Assembly (NCBI RefSeq): GCF_020536995.1
Contig: NC_068358.1
Span: 34,087,346 to 34,151,345 of the forward strand
DNA: 64,000 nt
Origin: Dreissena polymorpha
Lineage: Eukaryota > Mollusca > Bivalvia > Myida > Dreissenidae
Direction of reading: 5' to 3'
Shown here piece after piece: positions 1-12,654 of this stretch (positions are counted from its first letter, which is position 1; every line of letters starts with the position of its first letter). Made by a program: the position numbers and the translations under genes. The notes beneath the pieces were generated by a model, which made no database searches, was not told the DNA's origin, and was given only the letters and a program-made list of their open reading frames with translations.

Positions 1-1190
1 AACTGGTCCGAGATATTAAAAATACACTACCTACCTTTTCAGAAATTCTTCTTATAAACACGGCAAGAAATAAAAGATACTTATGAGGATTCAAATCAAT
101 ACGAAGTGATTCTATTAATTAAGGGTTCCCAGAGGATCACCCAGCTTGAAAGAACTGGTGACCCTCGCCAAAATCTGGTGTCCTCGGGTTCCAGGGACAC
201 TGTAAGTGTAGAGGCCTGGTTAAATAAAATCTTTGGGTTGGATGGCTGGTCGAAATTTTAAAGTGCAAATCTTTGATTTGTATTTGTGGATACTTTTTGA
301 CCAGCAAATCTGTTTTTCTTGTTGTTTTTTTTCCAGTAACAAGTTGGTGCCTTACTAGATGTATTGATTTGAATATGAATGATTAATATTGTTGTAACAT
401 TGTTCCATGAAATATACATGTATATACAGTTCATATTAAATATCCTTTGTATTAATAACTGTTACTTGACAAAACCTGTATTCATCAAAAAAAAAATATA
501 TTTTAGGTTTATAAAGCTTTATTTTATTCAATAACAGTTCTGAAATGAACTGTCTATAAAATATGGTTTAAAGAATGGGGTAAAGAGTACTTTTAGTATC
601 ATAGTTTGAGGTTTCTATGGTACCATTACGTAAACACAGATTGAATCGTAAAATTCCTTATGTCTCCCCTATTGATACTTATAAAGGTTTTATCTTGCCA
701 TTGATCTTATATAAAATATAAACTATATTATTATTTTGAAAAAAAATTCAACATATAAGACATAGAAGCAAGGAATGTAATTATAAAATATTGACAAGAA
801 AATGTGTTCATATAATTTAGAGATGCTAGCACAAATATGTTATGTACATAAATATGCAATGAATATTGGATATAATTATATTATACATACATTATTTAAT
901 ATTCAATGTGTAATACTTAAAATCAAGCGTAAATTTGACATATTGTAACAGATATTGCATTTATATAAATAAAAATGTATTTTTAAGAATATATGCTCAG
1001 TTTGATGAAATGTGATAGTGGTTCTGCCATCGTTTAGCATGTTAAAAAAAAATATGCATTTACAATGACTATGCATTTTCTTCATATTAATTGTTGTTCA
1101 TTATAGAATATTGAATATAGTTGGTAAGTTTTTGAGTGCTTCTTTTTTGTTCTGTTACAACTAAAAGTTTTAAACTAAAAATTGTTGTTT
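1..1190. other. AT-rich intergenic DNA, nothing recognised
   Basis: Low-complexity AT-rich sequence with short poly-A and poly-T runs. No reading frame resembling a known protein, no inverted-repeat ends and no RNA gene were seen. It could be an intron or 3' flank of a gene lying to the left. Confidence 0.5.
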
Positions 1191-1194
1191 CTTT

Positions 1195-1484
1195 TAATTA
1201 ATCCTTAGCTGGTCGTGTCGTCCGACGTCGGCGTCATGCTAAAACCTTAACATTTTGTTAAGGTTTTGAACATTGGCTCTAAAATCAAATTGCATCCACC
1301 TACAACTTTGAAAATTCATATATAGATGCACCTTGATGAGTTCTACACACCACACCCATTATTGGGTCACTAGGTCAAAGGTCAAGGTCACTGTGACCTT
1401 AAAAAAAATAATCTGACAAGCTTTTATTTATTCAAAACTTCACTCGTAGCAGAGCGTGGCACCTGTTATGGGGTGCTCTTGTTT
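1195..1484 (+). mobile_element. Short hairpin-ended interspersed element (H1)
   Basis: The right end is a small hairpin (GCACC, spacer, GGGTGC) followed by TCTTGTT, the same terminus as the elements at 4719, 30085 and 60673. The core has the AGGTCA-rich sequence typical of this repeat group, including a perfect AGGTCA-ctg-TGACCT palindrome at 1385-1399. The left boundary is approximate. I infer a pearl/HINE-like (Helentron-derived, non-autonomous) element. Confidence 0.5.
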
Positions 1485-1489
1485 AACAT

Positions 1490-2040
1490 TGGCTTGCATT
1501 TCTGATAAAACAAATGTCTCATATTGAATAATATCCTGAAGACACTTTTTCTTTACTAACAACATGTAAACCTGTTGCCTTTCTTGCAGCTTATTTATTA
1601 TATAACATAAAAAAATTATTGGGCAGGTTTGTGCCTACAAATGATTTGTTTATTATTTATGTATCTTGTGTGTGTGTTTTTTGTCAATGTTTTACGCTCA
1701 TCATTTTTCAGCATTACTCAAACTTGAGATTTAACCAATTACTTACAAACAAATAACACAGAAACTTGTTGCTTTTTATTCTTGAACAACCATGTTCCTA
1801 ATTAAATAGTTTATTTCCTGACATGTTGCTCACTTTATCAATAACATGTAAACCCAAAGAAACTTTAAAAACTTCACATTAAAATATGCGCCATGAGTTT
1901 GTTTACTAGTATATAAGGTTACATATTTATAGTCCACCAAATTACCTCCTTTTTCATTTGTTTGTATGTGTCATTTGGGACTTTGCATAGTTCTCTCTAA
2001 GATGTGGTTAAGGTTGGAAAAAAGTGATTGTTAACCATGA
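1490..2040. other. AT-rich spacer, nothing recognised
   Basis: AT-rich sequence with a short GT run near 1668. No coding or repeat structure was recognised. Confidence 0.5.
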
Positions 2041-2042
2041 TT

Positions 2043-2650
2043 TTTAACCAGGTTTTCCAAAGGAAAACACTGGTTATTAGATTGGCGAATGTCGGCGGGC
2101 GGGCTGGTGGGCTGGCGGGCGGAACAAGCTTGTCCGGTCCATAACTTTGTTGTTCATATGAGATATTAAAATCATTTGGCACATTTGTTCACCATCATTG
2201 ACGGTGTGTCGCGCGAAAGAATTACGTCGATATCTCCAATGTCAAGGTCACACTTTGAGTTCAAAGGTCAAAAATGGCCATAAATGAGATTGTCAATTAA
2301 CTATGTCAATCATTGTGAGATTTTAAAATCATTTTGCACATTTGTTCACCATCATTGGACGGTGTGTTGCGCGAAAGAATTATGTCAATATTTCCAAGGT
2401 CATGGTCGCCACGACTAAAAATAGATTTTGAAACAAAGGGGCTAACTTTGAACAATCAGTAACAATGCACATTTTGAGTTGGTCTCCCTTTTTCAGACTT
2501 TTTTTTTCAAATTGAAATCAAGGTCGCCACAAGTAAAAATATATTGAATCTTACACAAGAGGGTAACAATGCACATTTTGAATTGTCTCCATTTATCTGA
2601 TTTTTTCCAATTGAAAACCTGGTTTTGTGACAATTTTGTGCCTTGTTGTT
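2043..2650 (+). mobile_element. Hairpin-ended interspersed element with repeated core (H2)
   Basis: It starts with a hairpin (AACCAGGTTTTCC, short loop, GGAAAACACTGGTT) and ends near GTGCCTTGTTGTT. The core is duplicated: 'cgaaagaatta(c/t)gtc' and the 'tttgttcaccatcattg' block each occur twice about 160 bp apart. This matches the 5' hairpin, tandem core and CTTGTT end layout seen elsewhere in the window. There is no coding potential. Confidence 0.5.
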
Positions 2651-2651
2651 T

Positions 2652-4717
2652 TTTTGCTTTATAGTTTGTATTGCTGTATGAGTGTAGTTGTTAATATATC
2701 TCAGATGGAACTGTGCATATTTTTATCCTTCATGAAACTTCTCTATCTTACATGATTTGAGGCATATCATGCAAAAATGGGTCTTATGCTATCAGTGAAT
2801 TCTGGTGAGGAGCTACACTTTTCCCTTTTTACAAGGTGCAAGGTTTAGTGCTCTGATTTCCATAAAGAGTAGCTCCTGACCAGACTGCACAATTCCTTAA
2901 GACCTATTTTCCCTTGACACAGCTTATTTTCAACATTAATACAAATTGAATACAGTATAACGTGATCAGCACTTTGTTCAGATGAAAAGAGTTTATATGT
3001 ATAATAAAAAAGTATTATTTTCACCAGTGATATCTGTTTAATGCTTATAAATTGAGATACAAGAAATGTTGCACCATGATCTTTTTTAGGAACTTAATGC
3101 ATGCTAATTGGTAATTTAGTTCCATTGAATAACATCAATTTTACTTTTTGTACATTTATGTTAGAATAATAGATAGTGTATCATTCCTATTTCAGATAAG
3201 TGGCAAAACAGTGAAAATAGAATGGAAATGATGTTAAAAAATTCCCAAACTTATTTACAACAACTACACAAAACATTATTTTGTCGATTATCTGCAATTT
3301 TGAATTCCTGTACATGTTCCAAATTTCAGGGCTGTACATTATGCATTATCATTTGAACTTTTTGAAACTCTGTTTATTAAATGCTATGTACTTTAGCACA
3401 TTTAGCAGTGTGGTTGAGAATAAAACAACGTATATGTATGTGTATAGATATCTATCAGAAATCTGATAGAATAGACAGCATTTGGCGTAAAACAATCCAA
3501 TAACCTTTGTGTAGTATATAGAATTAGTGGAACATGAGAAATTTACCTTATCAATGTACTTAAACCAATTTGGTTTAACTACATGTAGGTATTTTAGATA
3601 AAAACAGAAGGAAATCCAAGCACGTCTGGTATACAACCGCTTTTCTTGCTAAATTATATATATTGATTTATTGTCTTGTAGCCATTGCGATAAGGAAGTA
3701 GTTCCTCTTGGACTGGTTTCTGAATAGCACTTTAGTGCCTGTTGACTTATACCAATAATCCAATAATGTATATTCACATTCATCATTGAGGTCTGTTTGC
3801 ACATTAAATCTAAGACATCATTTAGGTCTTTTTGATGAACATTCAAATAACAAGCAATCTTTTGTACGTAACTACTAGAGGTTATTAAAGTATGCCCATG
3901 GTACCCTGTATATATATGTTGGATAATTGTACAGCTTTTTAAAAGGATTTATGTTTAATGACTAGGTACGATGTGATATGGTAGTTTGTATTGTTGTTTA
4001 TTCTAATCTTATTGTTTAAGATGAGATATATGATTGACTATAGTGTTGTTTTTTAATGGTTTCTTTATTTAAATTATAAAATATGTGCATAGAAAGCATG
4101 TGTAAAATATATCTAAAGATCACCTGTACACATGTATGAGTACACATCGTGTATCATTATTATGTGCAATTATATCACTATATACATGTTTGTGTACAGT
4201 GTATGTTGTAAGGAGAATCAAATCAGCTAAGATTATATTGTTATTTTATTGGTGACCATGTGCTGTTGTTGTTTTTTCAGAACAAAAAAGGGAGACAGTT
4301 TATTTTATTTCAAACATGCATTTACTCAGTGTATGTTTTTCTTCATGTGTATTCTCATATGTGAGTGTATAATCTTTCATTCCTTGTTGGTAACAGAAGT
4401 GTTTATAGCATTTTGTGGTGTTTATCATAAGTGTCTATAATTTTTGAAATCTATTAAAGAATGCTACCTTTTGGAATTTATTGGCATATATCTACATAAA
4501 AATCTAATCAATACGAAAACAATATTTAAGAGACTGAATTTTTGTTTTAATGCCTTATAGAAAAGGGAAAATAATTGTCATGAGAAATAAAATAAAATTC
4601 AAATAGTGTACAAATAATATTGAAGTGATAATGGACATTTTACCTTATTGTTTACTCTTTCATTGTGACGAATTCTTTTAAGTACACTTATAAAACATGA
4701 AATGCAAAGGTCCTTTT
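2652..4717. other. AT-rich intergenic DNA, nothing recognised
   Basis: About 2 kb of AT-rich sequence. The reading frames here (for example around 3281-3636 and 4249-4440) are short, phenylalanine- and tyrosine-rich and resemble no protein I know, so they are treated as chance. Around 4130-4205 there are several TGTACA/ACATGT words. Confidence 0.45.
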
Positions 4718-4718
4718 T

Positions 4719-6180
4719 AGCTCATCTATTTTTTGAAGAAAAAAAAATGAGCTATTGTCATCACCTTGGCGTCGGCGTCTGCGTCGGCGTCCGGTTAAGT
4801 TTTGCATTTAGTTCCACTTTTCTCAGAAAGCATCAATGCTATTGCATTCAAACTTGGTACACTTACTTACTATCATGAGGGGACATGGCAGGCAAATAAT
4901 AATAGATAGATAACTATGGAGTGCATTTTGACAGAATTATGTGCCCTTTTATTCTTCGAAAATTGAAAATTTTGGTTAAGTTTTGTGTTTAGGTCCATTT
5001 TATTCCTTAAGTATCAAAGCTATTGCTTTCATACTTGCAACACTTACTAACTATCATAAAGGGACTGTGCAGGCAAAGTTATGTAACTCTGACTGGCATT
5101 TTGACAGAATTATGTGCCCTTTTTATCCTTAGAAAATTGAAAATTTGGTTAAGTTTTGTGTTTAGGTAGACTATTCCTAAAGTATCAAAGCTATTGCTTT
5201 CATACTTGCAACACTTACTAACTATCAAAATGGGACTGTGCAGGCAAAGTTATGTAACTCTGACTGGCATTTTGACGGAATTATGGGCCCTTTATACTTA
5301 GAAAATTAACAATTGGTTAAGTTTTGTGTTTTTGTCCACTTTACCCCTTAAGTATCATAGATAATGCTTTCATACATGGAACACTCACAAACTATCATAA
5401 GGGGACAGTAAAGGACAAGTTGCATAACTCTGGTTGTCATTTTCACAGAATTATGGCCCTTTTTGACTTTGTAACTTTGAATATATGGTTAAATTTTGTG
5501 TTTAGATCCACTTTTCTTCTAAAGTATCAAGGCTATTGCTTTCAAACTTCAAATACTTTCATGCTATCATGAGGGTACTGTACATGGCAAGTTGAATTTT
5601 ACCTTGACCTTTGAATGACCTTGACTCTCAAGGTCAAATTATTAAATTTTGCTAAAATTGCCATAACTTCTTTATTTATGATTAGATTTGATTGATACTT
5701 TGACAAAATAACTCTTACCTGACACACCACAATAGACTCCAACCAAACCATCCCCCATGCCCCCCCCCCCCGAATCCCCCCCTCCCCCGATTTTTTTTTA
5801 AGATCATCTAATAAATGACCACCACATTCTCACACTATACCCCGCCCCAACCCCCCCCCCCCTCCAAAAAAAATTAATAATAATAATTGAAACGGTTAAA
5901 ATACACAAATATTTATTTTTATAATTTTATTTTTGAAATACCGTCAAGAACCCCCCTCCCCCCCCCCCCCCCCCTAAAAAAAAAAACCCATTTATTTTTT
6001 ATTTTTTTAGCATTTTGTTTCATTTTTGGAAGATAGTGTAATAAATGTCCACACTCCCACACTATACACCCCCTCCACTCCACCCCTCCCTCATTTGTGA
6101 TTGAAATTGAGATAGGTCCCTTCACCTTTAAAAATAAAAATAGATGAGCGGTCTGCACCCGCAAGGCGGTGCTCTTGTTT
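4719..6180 (+). mobile_element. Hairpin-ended element with ~170-bp tandem core (H3)
   Basis: It begins with a long hairpin (TAGCTCAT, A/T stem, ATGAGCTA). The core has about five tandem units, each starting near 'ggttaagttttgtg' (about 4796, 4975, 5150, 5314 and 5490). A C-homopolymer-rich section at 5760-5975 follows. The element ends with the hairpin GCACCCGCAAGGCGGTGC and TCTTGTT. It is the same family as the element at 30085-30994. Non-coding; inferred HINE/pearl-like. Confidence 0.6.
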
Positions 6181-6950
6181 TATTTTGAACCACCTTTAAT
6201 GTTAACATTTATGTAAATTTACCAAATAAAGCACATATTTGTGTATACTGTCTACATTTTTGCCACTTGTTTCACTTGTTTGTGTTTCTGTGTTTTGTGT
6301 AGAGAAGTTTTATTACACACCATTTACTGATTAATTAAAAGTTTATGTTATCCAAAGATTCATAGATTCAAACTTTGTTATTTATTAGTAAAAATATTAT
6401 ATTTAAAAAAAACATTAATCGTTTGTTATAGATTATTTAACAGTTATGTACAATCGTTGTTGAAGATATCTTTTATATTTATTGCATTGAAATAAATATT
6501 TTATGAAACTGTATATGTCTTATTTATAATTTGCTTTTCATAGGAATTTAGAATTTAATTGGTGTAAAAATATTTAATTATTTTATATTATGGAAAATAT
6601 ATTACATATTATATTTTGGAAAATATATTACATATTCTGCAATGCAGTGAACATCAGTGAAAATATTATTACATTGCAACATTTGTTCATTTATTACATC
6701 AGTCTACAAGTGTAATTTTTTTTCGAGACCCATAAATCTATAGATATCAACAAAACAATAATTAAGTTACAATGACACAGATGATGACACTTTTCCCACC
6801 ATACTAATTTATATGACACCTAACAAACATTTTGATGACGTCATAATACACACACATAATGTTGAAGCTTTTCTTTCGTATTTTTATTTACTTGTTGTAT
6901 TTAAACATAAAATAATAATATTTATAATCTAAGGTGAATGATCAAAGATT
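6181..6950. other. AT-rich spacer
   Basis: AT-rich sequence with a local direct repeat ('atattacatattat' type, 6595-6640). Nothing coding was recognised. Confidence 0.45.
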
Positions 6951-6954
6951 TATT

Positions 6955-9505
6955 TCACTTGCAGTTATAGAAAAAGTCAGTTGTGGCAACACTTCTTCTT
7001 CTTCCCGTAAAGGTCAGGAGTCTTAATAAACTGTACGGTTGGCCTAACTGAGGAATGAGACAGCCACTGGGTCTCTTACAATTTAAATCTAAAAGGATAT
7101 GTGAGCATTAAAACTATGTACAGGCTTTGGCTGGTTACGCTGTCCTAGAGGGTGAGGCTTTGAGCCGGACCAGAGCAGTCTTAAACCCTTCTAGATTGGT
7201 GGAGTCTATGACAAGGATAGGCAGCTGGTTCCACTGGCTTATGGTTCTGGGGTAGAACGAGTTATTATAGACAGTAGATTGTGGGGTTGCCTGCTTCAAT
7301 CTTGATTTTCCTCTTGTTCTTGTGTTGCTCCGTGATAGGATAGGTCCGGGATCTACATCTACAAGGTGATGTTGTATCTTGTAAAGGAGGGTCAGACGAT
7401 GGTCTTGTCTCATCTCCTGTAGTGGCCACCATCCAAGATCATTGAGCATAATTATGTGACACACAGCCTGGCGATCTGTCCCAGTGGTTGTTGTGAAAAA
7501 ATCTAGCACCTCTTCTCTGGGCTTGTTCCAGCTGGTTTATGTCTCTGGCCTGGTCAGGGTCCCATACGGCTACTGCATAGTTAAGGGATGGTACAACATG
7601 GGAGTGGTAAGTTCGTTCTCTAACTTTTTTGGTGCAGTTGTACAGGTTCCTGCCCAGGAATCAGATTGTCTTTGAGGCCTTGGATGCAGTGTTGTCGACA
7701 TGCTGTTTCCATGAGAGGTCTTCAGTAAGTGTCACTCCCAGGTATTGAGCATTGTCAACGTCCTCAAGAATGTGTCAATGAAGGTTGTACGAATGTTTTC
7801 TGCGGAACCACTTATTGGTACACATATGTATGACCTGGCATTTCTCGGGATTAAAGTGCATCTGCCATATTGTCTCCCACTTTCCAAGGGCATCCAGGTC
7901 CCTTTGTAGCTCAGCTGAATCAGCCTCTGTCCTGATTTCTCTGTAGAGGAGTCCATCATTTGCAAACAGACGTGTCTCTGATGTTGTTACCTCTGGCATG
8001 TCGTTACTGAATGCGAGGAACAATAGGGATCCGAGGACTGCACCTTGAGGGACCCCAGACAAGACGTCGGCTTGTGAGGACATGGTACCATCAAGGAGAA
8101 CCTGCTGCTTCCGGTAGCTGAGGAAGGCCCTGATCCAGCTAAGAGTGCTGTTCCTCACTCCATAGAAATGGAGTTTGTGTAGTAGTCGCTCGTGTGGCAA
8201 CTTGTCGAACACTTTCGAAAAGTCCAGTAAGATGACATCTACTTGGTGTTTTCCAGTTCGAAGCTTGCTGGTTATTCCATGTAGTGTGCTGATCAGCTGG
8301 GTTTCGCATGACCGTTGCTTTCTGAAGCCATGCTGGTTGTCGCAACGGATGTTGTTCTGGAAGTGGTTCATGATGCTACTGTGTACAATATACTCAAGGA
8401 TCTTGCAGGTGACAGATGTTAGGGAGACTGGCCGATAGTTGCTGGCTTGATGTTTATCGCCTTTCTTAAAGATAGGGATGATGTTGGCTTTCCTCCAGTC
8501 TTCAGGTACTGTGCCAATGTTGAGTGATTTCATGAAGATTTTTGTTATTACTGGGGCGAGTTCTTCTGCAGCAGTTTTGAGAATGAATGTAGGGATGGTG
8601 TCAGGTCCAGCTGCTTTATATGGGTTTAAGTTCTTCAGTAGTTTGATGATACCTGGGATTGTTACTACAATACTCTCCATCGTGGTATATGGGCTCGTGT
8701 CTTTTTCTGGTAAGTGGTCAGTATTCTCTCTGGTGTAGACGGACTGAAACTGCTGATTAGTATTTCAGCTTTCTTCTGGCTTTCACACTGTAGAAAGACT
8801 TCTTGGTTGATTAGAGATGATACACCTTCATTTTCTTGCTTCCTGCTTTTTGCATATGACCAGAAGCGCCGAGGGTTCTTGTCTAGGTCTTCACTTACAA
8901 CCTTCTGCAAGTATGAGGTCACTGCTTGTCGTGAGGCTTTTTTGACACTCCTTTGGAGGTTTTTATATCGTTTCCATTCCCTCTCCCTGTTTTTTTTGCT
9001 CTCCAGAGTGCTCGCTGTTTCCTTCTTGTTAGGCGGCAGAGGTCTGTATCAACCCAAGGGTGTGTTTGACGTTCCTGACATTTTGGAAGGAACAAATTTG
9101 TTGACGGCTGATGTTATTACGGATTTAATTTTGACCATTCATTTCCAATAGAACCTGTTTCTGAATCGAAGAATGTGGATGAGAACCCCTGGAGATGTTT
9201 TTTTATGCCTTGTATGTCGGCTTTCTTCCAAAGGAAAATCTTTCGTCTTGGCAATCTTGACCTAAATGGCTTGTAGGCAGTGTCCAGTAGTACAATGTAG
9301 TGGTCACTCTTAATTCCTATTGGTGGTAAGGGTTTGCATCGTATTTTGAAGTTAGGGTGTGACATGGACACGAGGTCAAGTGTATTTTGTTGGCGTGTAG
9401 GGAAGTTTACGACTTGTTCTTAGCTAATGTCTATAGCTATGTTAAGAAATGTTTCGCTTACCCGGTGAGCATAATGATTGTTGGTCACGGTTTTCCTAAA
9501 TTGAT
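6955..9505 (-). mobile_element. 5'-truncated CR1/Jockey-group LINE (LINE1)
   Basis: On the minus strand, from high to low coordinates, I read the C-terminal part of an AP-type endonuclease (9500-9117, with SDHYIVL), a linker (8922-8665), a reverse transcriptase (8680-7775) and a C-terminal region (7770-7135) ending with the family-typical 'NNSFYPRTISQWNQLP' block. RT landmarks are NPYKAAGPD, KKGD, NYRPVSL, QHGFRKQRSCE and GVPQGAVLG. The catalytic YADD/FADD box reads FAND, so the copy is inactive. There is an in-frame stop in the endonuclease part (near 9421) and several frame changes. The 5' end is missing. This is an old, dead copy and the clade assignment is approximate. Confidence 0.85.
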
Positions 9506-9610
9506 TTACCACTCATTTTTTATGAGAACTTTTGGAATAAAATTTGATTCTTAATAATGATAATGATAGAGATAAAGGTCTCTTTAATTTTAAATATTGT
9601 ATGAACAAAA

Positions 9611-10110
9611 GCCCCATTTTTTAACCGCATATATGCTTTGTATACGTTTTAAGCTCAATTGCTATCTTGTTATGCCAGTGCATCTTTATAGACTGTAGTG
9701 TGGACTGGCTCAATTATAAGGCTTTGAATGCACTTTAAACTTGAATTACAGTCTTATTATGCGGTGCCATATTAAAAGATTGTAGTGACATTTGATTGGT
9801 CCCATTACAATGCTCTATTATTTTAAAGCTACCATTCAAATCTTATTATGCAAAGGCATATTTAAAGACTGCAGCACAGTAAACTGGTCCAATTATTATG
9901 CTTTGTATGCATCTTCAGCTACAATATCAAGCTTATTATGTCATTGTAGCTGTAAAGCCTGTAGTGAAAGTGGACTGGTCACATTATAACGCTATGTATA
10001 CACATTCAGCTCTAATTGAAATGCTATTTTGGCATGACAGCTTTAAAGCCTGTGATGTCCATAGACCGGTCCCATAATTATGTTTTGCGATCACTTAAAG
10101 CTCAAATTAA
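9611..10110 (+). repeat. Degenerate ~90-bp tandem repeat, about 5-6 copies
   Basis: A block 'actggtcc...attat...gct' recurs near 9702, 9792, 9882, 9971 and 10061, a period close to 90 bp. Each unit also carries a 'cttattatg' word and a 'ttaaagactgtag' word. Units have diverged strongly, so the array is old. It lies between two antisense LINEs. Confidence 0.65.
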
Positions 10111-10324
10111 AATCGTTAAACAAAGTAAGAAATTTGAAAATACCATCAACAAAAACATCAAAAGCAGGTATCAAACTAATGAGTTAGACGTTTATTTGGA
10201 ATGACAGAAACCAACCAAAAGCGTTCAACAATTTGATGTGCAAAACAAAAATCACCATATAGATGATTTTAATACATAAATTGATGTTTATCTTTTTATA
10301 ACAAATACCAGTATCATCATCATT

Positions 10325-12335
10325 CCCTTGGGGGACAATGACATCTATTTCTCAGCCAGTCCGGTCTGTTACAGACTGCTGTGAGTAGCTCATCCACGGA
10401 TGGGGAAGTACACTCTTTCACATTGTGCAGCCACCTTTTCTTCTGACAGCCTCACCTTTGACCTCTCTCTAGCATGTCATGGAGTAAAGTCTTGCACAGT
10501 GAGTCTTTCCTGGTAACTTGTCCAAACTAAGCCAGTTCATTTGAAAACAAGTGTCTCTGAAGACTGCTCCGCTTCTCTTTAATCGAGCAGTAGACCAATA
10601 ATAGTACGTTCAGAGCATGACAACAGCACTTGTTGGCCCACAAAAATGCTTTCAACGTACTCTTATTTGTCTTCAGCTCCTTTAAGGAGAAGCCGAGCAG
10701 TCTTCAGAGATACTTGTGTTCGAACGATTGTAACCTGAAATATGCGTCAATGTGAAGAGTCCAGGTCTTACAGTCGTTCCATAGGACGGAAACTATGAGG
10801 GACTTGTTGAGCCTGTACTTCATGGGAAAACACAACCTGCTTAAGTCTGGCAATACTGCAGTCACACTAATATTCTGACCTCAGCGGTTCTGGTGCCATA
10901 ATAGGACAGGGTTGCTCCCAAGAACTTGAAGCTGGTCACCTCTTACAGCTTCTCGCAGTTAATGGTAATGTCTGCACTGGAGTTGTCTGTGATGTTCACC
11001 ATGGTTTACCTCTTTTACGTGCTAACCTCCATCCAATATGCTCATGCTCTTTCAGAGAGTTTGTACATGATATCTAAGTACACCGCTAACAGGACGGGAG
11101 AAAAGACATTCCTGACTGACGCACATTATTGTCCAGATGAAGACACCCATCTGTCTATTGAGACGTACTGGGCTTCTGGCTTTTCCGTGCAATTTTTGGA
11201 TGACTTGTACCAGCCCTTTGTATTTAATGAACCGTCTCGAAACCTGCTTTAGACTATCATGCCACACACCGTCGACAGCTTCCTTAAAGTCGATGAAGTT
11301 GTGGAAAGGCTCATGTTCGTATTGCAGGTGTTTCTCAATGATGGCCCTGAAGTTGAAGATTTCTTCCATTGTTTTCCACGGTGCTCTGAATTCAGCATGC
11401 TCCTGCGCCAGAAGTTCCTTGTCTTACACTGAAATCCGATGAGGATGAGGATTGGCATGAATTTGCTGGGTTGGCTGATGATGCTGATTTCCTGACATAG
11501 TCCCGTCATTGCTGCAGTCGTTGCCGCTCCAATGTGCTTAATCAGCTCATAAGGGATTTCGTCCACTCCCAGAGATATATCTCCCTTCATACTGCGTACT
11601 GTCTCCTCTTTCTCTGCCTTTAGTATAGACAGACTTTTGTCGTCTGCCTGTGGTCTGGGGTCGTTCTGAAGGAAGAAGACTTGGGTCTGTTCGAAGCTGG
11701 TAGTTAAAGAGGTCGCTGCAATATTTTCTGCATCTGTTCAAGACAGCAGCACTCTCTGTCAGGAGGTGCACGTCAGTCTCTGTTATAAAACTGGCCTTGG
11801 ACTTAGGCTGACCTTCGTGATGGTCTTGAGGGTGCTATAAGCATTCTTACTGTTTCGTACAGTCATTTCTAAGTTATGTTGTTAAATTGCTTATCAATTG
11901 GCTCCTCCTTGGCATTAATCATCTTCTTTCAAACCTCTCTTGGCGCTTCCTGGTACTCTGTGTTAGAGACCATTGTTAGTATACTTCTCATGCCTCAGCT
12001 CTCTTCTTTTGTCGAAGAGTTCCATGATCTCCAACATCACACAGTCTTGTTCTTCCTAATCTCTCTCCCAATTACTTCTTTGGCCACTGACAGTAGGGTA
12101 TTCTAGCTGTTGTTGGTGATTGTGGCGATGTCACTGTCAATGGCGCTATTGGCTACATCCTTACTAACCATAAATGCTTCACGGTGGCGATATTCAAAAT
12201 CTTCCCCGCTAAACTATATCTTGTGATCATCATCTTTATGTTTTTCGAAGCCTAGCCACATAACCCCGACTAGCCCGATGATGTCTCAATGGTAGCGATA
12301 CAGCTCTTGAGTAAGTTCTTCTTCCTCTTCATGTA
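10325..12335 (-). mobile_element. Decayed RTE-like LINE (LINE2)
   Basis: Minus-strand fragments in order: 'LTESAAVLNRCRKYCSDL' (about 11770-11700), 'GVDEIPYELIKHIGAATTAA' (about 11570), 'EEIFNFRAIIEKHLQYEH' with 'FHNFIDFKEAVDGVWHDSL' (11369-11250), then a C-terminal 'MKYRLNKSLIVSVLWNDCKT' block (about 10800). These match the RTE-type endonuclease/reverse-transcriptase family common in invertebrates. The copy has many frameshifts and stops and seems to have lost the segment between the 'CQEI' block and the 'SQPSK' block. The edges are approximate. Confidence 0.75.
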
Positions 12336-12339
12336 TTTT

Positions 12340-12650
12340 ACAATATTTCTACCTGAGACATTGCCGTGTAGGAAACATTTCACAAGACAAAGTGTGTCAC
12401 GGTTAAACGAAATTTTAAAACTATGTACAGTGTTTTTATGTATGGTGCTATATATTTATTGAAAGCTTCAATCTGAGTGATGTCACCGTGTGGTTTTACA
12501 GTTGATTCCAAAGTATTGTAAATGGCATTTATACTGATTGCGGTAGGCTGCCCTGCAGTATGAACTGATTGACTTGATACTGCCTCTTGTGAATGATATA
12601 GCAGGGCAGAAATTGGGGAAAGATGAAATGTAAATTAGATTAATTAATAT
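12340..12650. other. Spacer between two decayed LINEs
   Basis: No recognisable coding or repeat structure. It may be LINE 3' or 5' untranslated sequence that has decayed. Confidence 0.35.
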
Positions 12651-12654
12651 TTGG

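Noticed and set aside
3281-3636. Overlapping frames on both strands near 3281-3636
   Set aside because: Low-complexity, aromatic-rich translations typical of AT-rich non-coding DNA; no homology recognised.
7484-9151. Plus-strand open frames over 7484-9151 (up to 145 codons)
   Set aside because: They are shadows of the minus-strand LINE reverse transcriptase, which has clear motifs in order.
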